Source: an uncultured Clostridia bacterium (lineage in GTDB: Bacteria; Bacillota; Clostridia; Christensenellales; Borkfalkiaceae). From it: a DNA stretch of 64,000 bases. The stretch's first letter is position 1. The number at the start of each line of letters is the position of its first letter. Positions 58,973 to 64,000 of this stretch are shown here, piece by piece. Under the pieces are notes generated by a model. That model searched no databases. It was not told where the DNA came from and was given only the letters and a program-made list of their open reading frames with translations. The position numbers and the translations under genes are program-made. The stretch lies in the NCBI GenBank assembly GCA_947632015.1, contig CANRNP010000003.1, positions 1-64,000 on the forward strand, written 5' to 3'.

Positions 58973-59491
58973 GGAATTCGCGAAAAATCTTGCTACGCAA
59001 TCTTTTCCGCGAGGAAACGTGCTTTTGTGGTTTAACTTGCTTGTCCTCTTGGTCGTTTCATCGAACAATAAGGCAAAAGTATTTGCCAAATTGAGGGCGC
59101 TGCCGCAGGGGAACCCTGCTCCGCGCAGTGTTCTAAAATATGTCACCCTGAGCCGCTGAGCAAAGCGAGGCGTGTCGAAGGGTCGCCGCAGTGTTATTAA
59201 CGCTAAGGCGATGTTTCGACTACGGCTAACGCCTTCGCTCAACATGACGAATTAGAAAACATTCTAAAATGTCACCCTGCTCCGCTCTTTCTAAATCGTC
59301 ACCCTGAACGGAGCGAAGCGAAGTTGAAGGGTCGCCGCAGTGTTATTTTGGCGCCTCCTTTGAGGAGGAGCTGTCGAGGCGTTAGCTGAGACTGAGGTGG
59401 TGGCATTTTAGGATAAAAGACACCACCCCCCTACCCCCCTCCTTGGAGGGGGCAAAAAACGCTAAGGTACATAAACAACAAAGGAGTAAAT
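58973..59491 (+). repeat. Composite intergenic repeat block B
   Basis: 519 bases with no gene. It contains the GCGAGGAAACGTGC module shared with block A (59009-59055). Two copies of a unit running GTCACCCTGA ... GAAGGGTCGCCGCAGTGTTATT lie at 59142-59197 and about 59298-59345, the first continuing as the inverse of the block A module (AACGCTAAGGCGATGTTTCGAC...CTCAACATGAC to 59255). At 59345-59455 lies a palindromic element with CTCCTTTGAGGAGGAGCTGTCG and CACCACCCCCCTACCCCCC...GGAGGGGGC, of a type scattered between genes in many Firmicutes. Confidence 0.75.
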
Positions 59492-60067
59492 ATGCAATTC
59501 GTTGCCGCAACGGGAAATAAAAATAAACTCAGGGAATTCAAAGAGATCTTCCCCGAACATGAAATTCTCTCCGCCGCCGAAGCGGGGTTTCTCGGCGAAG
59601 TGGAGGAGACGGGCGAGACCTTTGCGGAAAACGCCCTGTTGAAGGCGCGCGCCGTGTGCAAAGCGACCGCTCTTCCCGCCCTTGCCGACGATTCGGGGCT
59701 CTGCGTGGACGCGCTTTGCGGCGCTCCCGGCGTTTACAGCGCCCGTTATGCCTCCAAATTCGCGCCCGAAGGCTGGGACAAGGGCAACCGCGCCTTTCTC
59801 CTCAAAAATCTCGAAGGGGTGGAAAACCGCCGCGCCCACTTTGCCTGCTGTATCGCCCTCGTCTTTCCCGACGGCAGAGAGCTGATCGCCGAAGGGAGAA
59901 CGGAGGGGACGATCTTGCACGAAAACCGCGGCACGGGCGGGTTCGGCTACGACAGCCTGTTTTTCTCCGACGACCTCGGAAAGAGTTTTGCCGAGGCTTC
60001 GGAAGAGGAAAAGAACGCCGTTTCCCACCGCGGCAGGGCGATGCGGAAATTAAAGGAAATGCTATGA
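59492..60067 (+). CDS. rdgB: dITP/XTP pyrophosphatase
   Basis: A 191-residue Ham1/RdgB enzyme that removes non-canonical purine NTPs. Motifs: FVAATGNKNKLREFKEI, ETGETFAENALLKA, ADDSGLCVDAL, GTGGFGYDSLFF and SHRGRAMRKLKEML. ACAAAGGAG precedes the ATG. It overlaps the next gene by 4 bases. Confidence 0.96.
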   Translation: MQFVAATGNKNKLREFKEIFPEHEILSAAEAGFLGEVEETGETFAENALLKARAVCKATALPALADDSGLCVDALCGAPGVYSARYASKFAPEGWDKGNRAFLLKNLEGVENRRAHFACCIALVFPDGRELIAEGRTEGTILHENRGTGGFGYDSLFFSDDLGKSFAEASEEEKNAVSHRGRAMRKLKEML

Positions 60068-60531
60068 AAACTTTTGTCGTCCTCTCGGACAGCCACAGCC
60101 GCAACAAGCGCGCGCTGGAAAAATTACTGCCGATCTTTGCGGAAAACGACTATATCGTCCATCTCGGCGACGGCTCTGCGGATATGCGCGAAGTGGCGGA
60201 GCTCTATCCCGAAAAGACCTACGTTTGCCGCGGGAATTGCGATCCCTTTTACGGCGCGGATGAATTCGTGATCGAGACGGCGGACGGATCCGTCCTGTGC
60301 TGTCACGGACATCAATGGGGGGTGAAGAGCGGACTTTCCCGCCTTGCCGCCCACGCGAAAGAGCGGGGGTGCGCGGTCGCCCTCTACGGGCACACCCACA
60401 CCGCGGCGATCGAAGAGAAAGACGGCGTGCTCTGCATCAATCCGGGCGCGTTCGGAAGCGCGCTCTCGCCCGTCTATTGCTATCTCGTTCTCCATAAGGG
60501 CAAGGCGACGCCGACCCTCGTTTCCTGTTGA
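60064..60531 (+). CDS. YfcE/MJ0936-type metallophosphodiesterase
   Basis: A 155-residue calcineurin-like phosphoesterase. VVLSDSHSRN gives D and H, HLGDGSAD the bridging Asp, VCRGNCD the Asn, and CCHGH and YGHTH the last His ligands. It hydrolyses phosphodiesters; the natural substrate is unknown. Next to rdgB, as in many Firmicutes. The gene ends at a strong bidirectional terminator. Confidence 0.93.
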   Translation: MKTFVVLSDSHSRNKRALEKLLPIFAENDYIVHLGDGSADMREVAELYPEKTYVCRGNCDPFYGADEFVIETADGSVLCCHGHQWGVKSGLSRLAAHAKERGCAVALYGHTHTAAIEEKDGVLCINPGAFGSALSPVYCYLVLHKGKATPTLVSC

Positions 60532-60535
60532 TCGG

Positions 60536-60583
60536 AAAAAAGCCGCGCCGTGAAGGGAACCCTTCACGGCGCGGCTTTTTTTT
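60536..60583. terminator. Bidirectional terminator between convergent genes
   Basis: A perfect hairpin with 16 GC-rich pairs (GCCGCGCCGTGAAGGG, 60542-60557, with 60560-60575) flanked by six A on the left and eight T on the right. It can end the phosphodiesterase transcript (+) and the ABC importer transcript (-). Confidence 0.95.
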
Positions 60584-61358
60584 ACAATACTTTCGAAAGG
60601 AAGCTCTTTAATCGCTCATCCTTGGGCGTTTTGAAGATCTCCTGCGGCGTGCCGTCCGCCAAGATCTTTCCCCCGTCCATGAAGAGTACCCGTGTGGCGA
60701 CTTCCTGCGCGAACCGCATTTCATGGGTCACGACGATCATCGTCATGCCCTCGTCGGCGAGTTCCCGCATGAGCGAGAGCACTTCGCCCACCATTTCGGG
60801 GTCGAGCGCCGAGGTCGGCTCGTCGAAGAGCATCACTTTGGGATTCATGGCGAGCGAACGCACAATGGCGATGCGCTGTTTCTGTCCGCCCGAAAGGGTG
60901 GAGGGGAATGCGTCCGCCTTTTCTTCGAGCCCGATGCGGGCGAGTAGTTTCCGCGCGCGTTCGCTTTCTTCGGCGACGATCTGCTTTTTCGGGAGCTTGA
61001 TCTTCTGTTTGCGGCATTCCTGTTTCCGCGCTTCCACCGCGGCAAGGGTGATATTTTTGAGCACGGTGAGGTGGGGGAAGAGGTTAAAATGCTGGAACAC
61101 CATGCCCATCCGCTTACGGTGCTCCTCCAAATTTTTCGTTTTCGTGAGGTCCTCGCCTTCGAACCAAACCGTCCCTTCCGTCGGCGTCTCCAACAGATTC
61201 AGACAGCGGAGCAGGGTGGATTTTCCGCTCCCGGAGGGACCGATCACAACGACCTTCTCCCCTTCGAAGATGTCCAAAGAGATCTTGTCGAGCACCTTGT
61301 TCTCACCGAAGGACTTGCTCAGCTCCGCCGTGCGGATCAGAGGCTCGCCTTTTTCCAT
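60582..61358 (-). CDS. Polar amino-acid ABC transporter ATP-binding protein
   Basis: A 258-residue GlnQ/ArtP-type ATPase. Walker [10 protein letters not shown] (40-48), Q-loop FQHFNLFPH, signature LSGGQKQR, Walker [11 protein letters not shown] and switch VTHEM are intact. A basic insertion of about 12 residues ([15 protein letters not shown]) sits before the signature. It is the last gene of the operon and overlaps the permease gene by 22 bases. The ARG-box-like sites upstream suggest arginine as substrate. Confidence 0.93.
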   Translation of the reverse strand: MEKGEPLIRTAELSKSFGENKVLDKISLDIFEGEKVVVIGPSGSGKSTLLRCLNLLETPTEGTVWFEGEDLTKTKNLEEHRKRMGMVFQHFNLFPHLTVLKNITLAAVEARKQECRKQKIKLPKKQIVAEESERARKLLARIGLEEKADAFPSTLSGGQKQRIAIVRSLAMNPKVMLFDEPTSALDPEMVGEVLSLMRELADEGMTMIVVTHEMRFAQEVATRVLFMDGGKILADGTPQEIFKTPKDERLKSFLSKVL

Positions 61359-62101
61359 TTCTTCCTGCCTCCCGTAATTTTTTTCACGCCCGCGTTGCGG
61401 TCGCCCTTGGAGAGCGCTTTTTCAATGAGCTTCTCGACCAGCGTCAGAAAATACACCACGACGAGATAGAGAAGAGAGGCAAAGAGCAGAGGGAACAGAT
61501 AGTCGAACGACCTCGACTGGATGAGACCGGGGACCTTTCCGAGGTCGAGGATCCCCACATAGCCCGCGACGGACGTCTCCTTGACGAGCGCGATGAACTC
61601 GTTGAAGAGGGCGGGGATCATATTTCGTAGCGCCTGCGGCAAAACGATCTTCAACATCGTTTTGGAATAGGAAAGTCCGAGCGAACGCCCCGCCTCCATC
61701 TGCCCTTCGTCAACCGATTCGAGCCCCGCGCGGGCGACTTCCGCAACATAGGCGGCGCTGTTGAGCCCGAAGGTTACCGAGCCCACCAGAATGTCGTTCT
61801 TCACGAAGGTCAGCACGATAAAATACATAATGAAGAGCTGTAAGACCACGGGCGTGCCACGGATGACGGTAACATAGAGGTTGCACACCGCCGCCGCGAT
61901 CTTGCCTTTCCCCGTTTTTTTCGCGGTAAAAATGACAGCCGCCAAAATTATGCCGAGGAACACGCCGATGAGAACGGCGAAGAGGGACATCGTGAGGGTA
62001 TTCCCCAGCCCCTTAAAGTAGAGGAGCCAGCGGTCGTCTACGAGGAACGCATCGCGGAGCCTCTCCGGTAGCGTTTTGGCGTTGAGAAGACTGAACCCCA
62101 T
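61337..62101 (-). CDS. Polar amino-acid ABC transporter permease
   Basis: A 254-residue HisM/GlnP-family permease: five hydrophobic segments, with [19 protein letters not shown], the [14 protein letters not shown] motif, the [31 protein letters not shown] loop and [12 protein letters not shown]. It forms the channel as a homodimer. It starts 4 bases after the binding-protein stop codon. Confidence 0.93.
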   Translation of the reverse strand: MGFSLLNAKTLPERLRDAFLVDDRWLLYFKGLGNTLTMSLFAVLIGVFLGIILAAVIFTAKKTGKGKIAAAVCNLYVTVIRGTPVVLQLFIMYFIVLTFVKNDILVGSVTFGLNSAAYVAEVARAGLESVDEGQMEAGRSLGLSYSKTMLKIVLPQALRNMIPALFNEFIALVKETSVAGYVGILDLGKVPGLIQSRSFDYLFPLLFASLLYLVVVYFLTLVEKLIEKALSKGDRNAGVKKITGGRKKWKKASL

Positions 62102-62105
62102 AGCG

Positions 62106-63020
62106 TTATGCGTTTTGGATCAGAAGCTGTGCGGGGACTTTATCCATAAAGATCACGTCGATCTTGCCCGCTTTGAGCGCCGCGAGCGCCGCCGCATACG
62201 ATTTATATGTAAGCACTTCCGTTTCGGGGGAAGCGAGCTTTACCGTTACCGTATTTCCGTCCTCATCCTCATAGGAATGTCCTTCCGCGCCCTTTGCGGC
62301 AGTTGCGATGAGGTCGCCGCTCGTGCCTTCCTGTACGCCGATTTTGAGCCCGTCGAGCTCTTTGAGAGAATGGTAATTTTTCTCCTTATCGCAGACGATC
62401 GAGAGGGTCGAGGAGGAGTAGATATTGCCGAAGTCCACCTGCTCCGCCCGTTTGGGATTGATCGTGAGCCCCGCCGCGGCGAGCGCCTTTCCGTCCGCGT
62501 TGTTGAGGTGGGTGATAATGGTGTCGAAGGCGACGTCATGGATCACGAGCTTGCAGTTGAGGTTCTCCGCCACCTGGCAGGCGATCGCCACGTCGAGCCC
62601 GGCGATCGAATAGGCGCCGCTTTCCGAACTCCCGTCCGATACGGGATAGCCGCTGCTGTGGACGAATTCGTAGGGCGCAAAGCCGGACTCGGTGTACATA
62701 TCGAGCACCTCGGTATTTGCGGAAAGATCCCATTCGAGTTTGAGCCCGGACGGCGCTTCGGGCGATTTATTCGCGTCGGCAAGGTCGGTATAGTAATTGA
62801 AATATTTGTCCATGTTGCCGTTTCCGAGCCATTCGTCCACAACGGCGTCTACGGCGGCTTTCATTTCCGCGTTGCCTTTCTTCACCGCCACGCCGAAATC
62901 TTCTTGAAGAAGATCCTGCGCGTCGTTGGCAACATATTCGGCGCTCTCTGCGCAGGCGCCGAAGAAGAGGCAAGCGCCCGCAAGGAGCGCGGCAAAAAGG
63001 GAAAGTGCTGTCTTTTTCAT
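62106..63020 (-). CDS. Amino-acid-binding lipoprotein, apparently circularly permuted
   Basis: A 304-residue lipoprotein: signal peptide with lipobox FGAC (Cys23), then an SBP family 3 domain in altered order. Residues 41-77 (EDFGVAVKKGNAEMKAAV ... MDKYFNYY) match the normal C-terminal end of the family. Only after a linker (80-92) comes the normal N-terminal lobe (FAPYEF at 114-119, LDVAIACQV, AFDTIITHLN, AAAGLTINPKRAEQVDFGNIY). It continues through LKELDGLKIGVQEGTSGD and stops at IDVIFMDKVPAQLLIQNA, exactly where other members go on to the segment that is here at the front. The fold could still close. It binds the substrate outside the cell for the permease downstream. Confidence 0.88.
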   Translation of the reverse strand: MKKTALSLFAALLAGACLFFGACAESAEYVANDAQDLLQEDFGVAVKKGNAEMKAAVDAVVDEWLGNGNMDKYFNYYTDLADANKSPEAPSGLKLEWDLSANTEVLDMYTESGFAPYEFVHSSGYPVSDGSSESGAYSIAGLDVAIACQVAENLNCKLVIHDVAFDTIITHLNNADGKALAAAGLTINPKRAEQVDFGNIYSSSTLSIVCDKEKNYHSLKELDGLKIGVQEGTSGDLIATAAKGAEGHSYEDEDGNTVTVKLASPETEVLTYKSYAAALAALKAGKIDVIFMDKVPAQLLIQNA

Positions 63021-63036
63021 TTTGATTACCTACCTG

Positions 63037-63075
63037 TATAGATATTTATTCATAAACTCGGAATGTTTATTCATT
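63037..63075 (-). promoter_or_regulatory. Two ARG-box-like operators
   Basis: On the minus strand, TATGAATAAATATCTATA (63054-63037) and AATGAATAAACATTCCGA (63075-63058) fit the 18-bp ArgR box (wnTGnATwwwwATnCAna) at 13 and 12 of 14 fixed positions. They are separated by 3 bp, as ARG-box pairs usually are. They lie just downstream of the predicted transcription start, where an ArgR/AhrC repressor would block transcription. Confidence 0.75.
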
Positions 63076-63087
63076 CCTGCGAGTATC

Positions 63088-63116
63088 ATCATAGCACTCT
63101 CCGCAAAAAAGAGCAA
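63088..63116 (-). promoter_or_regulatory. Promoter of the amino-acid importer operon
   Basis: On the minus strand: TTGCTC (63116-63111), a 17-bp spacer, and TATGAT (63093-63088). Start of transcription near 63081, with the ARG-box pair directly after it and a GGTAGGTAAT ribosome site before the ATG. Confidence 0.7.
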
Positions 63117-63182
63117 GCATTTTTAAGCATAAAAGATGATAAATTTTTATAAAATTGCGATTTTTTCAAAAATACAACTAAT

Positions 63183-63228
63183 TTATTCATTTTTCATGAA
63201 TAATCCCCTCTCCGCGGGCGGAGAGGGG
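63183..63228. repeat. Two adjacent palindromes between the importer operon and the YbhN-type gene
   Basis: TTATTCAT-ttttc-ATGAATAA (63183-63203) carries outward-facing half-sites like those of the ARG boxes. Next to it CCCCTCTCCGC/GCGGAGAGGGG (63205-63228) is a strong hairpin that may end the upstream minus-strand gene, though no T-run follows. Confidence 0.5.
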
Positions 63229-63250
63229 GAGGAAATTTGAAAGAATTAAA

Positions 63251-64000
63251 TTAAATGCGATTTTGGCGGCGTTTGCGCACGGCGCTGCGGATCACTTCGA
63301 AGATGCTGATGCCGATGCCCGAAAGGATGTACACATAGTAGGTGAAGAACCGCCATATCAAAACCGTCCAGCCGAGGACGGGGTCGATGCCGCTCACCGT
63401 GACGAACACGAGGGAGCTCGAAGCCTCCAACGCGCCCGTATTGCCGGGCGTGGGGAAGAGGAGCGCCGAATAGCGGGAGATGATCACGAGGCAGGCGATC
63501 TGGATGGCGAGTTCGAAGGTCGGCGGAACGTTTGCGATCGCGATCACCACAAAGAAGGGCAGGGTGACGAAGAGGGAGCATTCGATCACGCACAAAAACA
63601 GCAGGGGGATGAACTTATAGAATTGCTTCCAGAACTGTTTGAGGCAGTCGCTGTACTCGCACATCTCGCGCACGAATTTCATGGAAGTGCGATACCGCCG
63701 CTTTACGATATGCAACTTATAGAGGAAGAAAACGATGAGCAAAATAAATTTTTTGCAAGGTTTCGGGAAGAGGGAGAAGAGGATGATCGCGAGCTGGAAG
63801 AGGATATTCACCGCGAGGGAGATCCATGCGATCACGAGGAGGGTATTCTCCCCGACGACGGCTTCCTTCGGCACATAGCGCGGGGTAAGCGCGAGCAGAA
63901 CAATCGCAAACACGGTGAGGAAAAAGGCGCTCACCACATATTTTGCGACGGGGATCACGTTCGCCGCGCCGCTTTGAATCTTCTTTTTATGGAGATAGTA
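63251..64000 (-). CDS. YbhN-type flippase-like membrane protein (5' end outside window)
   Basis: The minus-strand frame is open to the window edge (first visible residues YYLHKKKIQSGAANVIPVAKYVV), so the gene starts beyond base 64000; the GTG at 63958 is internal. About 249 residues are visible, with six hydrophobic segments of the lysylphosphatidylglycerol-synthase TM/UPF0104 family, the conserved PTPGNTGALEASSSLVF segment, and a basic tail (RSAVRKRRQNRI). Such proteins move or support modified lipids across the membrane. No LPG-synthase catalytic domain follows. Confidence 0.85.
   Translation of the reverse strand, partial: YYLHKKKIQSGAANVIPVAKYVVSAFFLTVFAIVLLALTPRYVPKEAVVGENTLLVIAWISLAVNILFQLAIILFSLFPKPCKKFILLIVFFLYKLHIVKRRYRTSMKFVREMCEYSDCLKQFWKQFYKFIPLLFLCVIECSLFVTLPFFVVIAIANVPPTFELAIQIACLVIISRYSALLFPTPGNTGALEASSSLVFVTVSGIDPVLGWTVLIWRFFTYYVYILSGIGISIFEVIRSAVRKRRQNRI

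Noticed and set aside
63251-63958. GTG 63958 as the start of the YbhN-type gene
   Set aside because: The frame stays open to the window edge with plausible residues before it and there is no ribosome site; the gene is cut by the window.
1-64000. CRISPR arrays, rRNA or tRNA genes, insertion sequences or prophage genes
   Set aside because: No regularly spaced repeats of 20-40 bases, no tRNA cloverleaf with GGTTCGANTCC, no rRNA and no transposase or phage proteins were seen.

Overview
The window is a continuous stretch of bacterial chromosome, GC-rich and almost fully coding, with most genes on the + strand in long runs whose stop and start codons overlap (ATGA, TAATG). The conserved order rimP-nusA-rnpM-ylxQ-infB-rbfA-nrnA-truB-ribF, the dnaG-sigA-trmK-nif3 block, the rsmD-coaD pair, NrdR, RNase Y, a YlbJ-like protein and an intact pro-sigma-K gene point to an endospore-forming Firmicute (Clostridia). 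A more exact placement, for example in the Christensenellales, would be a guess. Sigma-A promoters are easy to see (TTGACA-like, 17 bp, TATAAT) and Shine-Dalgarno sites are usually AGGAG-like.

Layout. 1-575: 3' part of RNase Y. 752-1135: a small Cys/Gly/Asn repeat protein. 1304-5463: YitT-type membrane protein, nrdR, ispG and a protein made of the N-terminal, OB and exonuclease parts of PolC. 5591-13431: the rimP-to-ribF information-processing operon, with a frameshift in the DHH phosphoesterase nrnA. 13428-19238: metabolic and repair singletons (AP-endonuclease-like TIM barrel, Xaa-Pro peptidase, efp, dtd, two metallo-beta-lactamase-fold proteins, patatin). 19240-23171: aroC-aroB-aroE-aroQ-aroK, followed by an SDR and a GH31 glycosidase. 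25910-32034: dGTPase-like protein, dnaG, sigA, trmK, nif3-like, zinc ribbon. 32089-38338: alr, 5-FTHF cyclo-ligase, an unknown membrane protein, rsmD, coaD, two tandem DAHP synthases, pheA. 38339-38850: composite intergenic repeats. 38851-41476: ylbJ (minus) and an ABC-F ATPase. 41544-44371: metNIQ behind a methionine-rich leader peptide and terminator. 44485-46971: sigK, an rRNA-type methyltransferase and an RluD-like enzyme. 47091-52815: a large secreted membrane-anchored protein, a DUF378 protein, feoAB, rluA. 52834-55310: an ArsR/SmtB repressor and a P1B-type heavy-metal ATPase with a clear operator. 55365-60531: adenine deaminase, mgtE behind a structured leader, a second block of intergenic repeats, an ITPase and a YfcE-like phosphodiesterase. 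60582-64000 (minus): an amino-acid ABC importer and the start-less end of a YbhN-type membrane protein.

How the genes work together. Aromatic amino-acid synthesis is split between the aro cluster and the aroF-aroF-pheA cluster; aroA and tyrA are not in the window. Three transport systems carry readable control regions: metNIQ (a putative peptide-dependent attenuator), the heavy-metal exporter (SmtB/CzrA-like palindrome), and the polar amino-acid importer (two 18-bp ARG-box-like sites separated by 3 bp, which suggests arginine).

The most unusual objects are: (1) the solute-binding protein at 62106-63020, whose family C-terminal segment lies at its N-terminus, so that it reads as a circular permutant; (2) the Met-leader attenuator of metNIQ; (3) a group of genes whose start codon lies exactly 6 bases after a -10 hexamer, which implies leaderless mRNAs; (4) the PolC-derived exonuclease at the polC locus, lacking the PHP and polymerase domains; and (5) the unassigned structured leader with its own small ORF in front of an mgtE that has a duplicated N domain.
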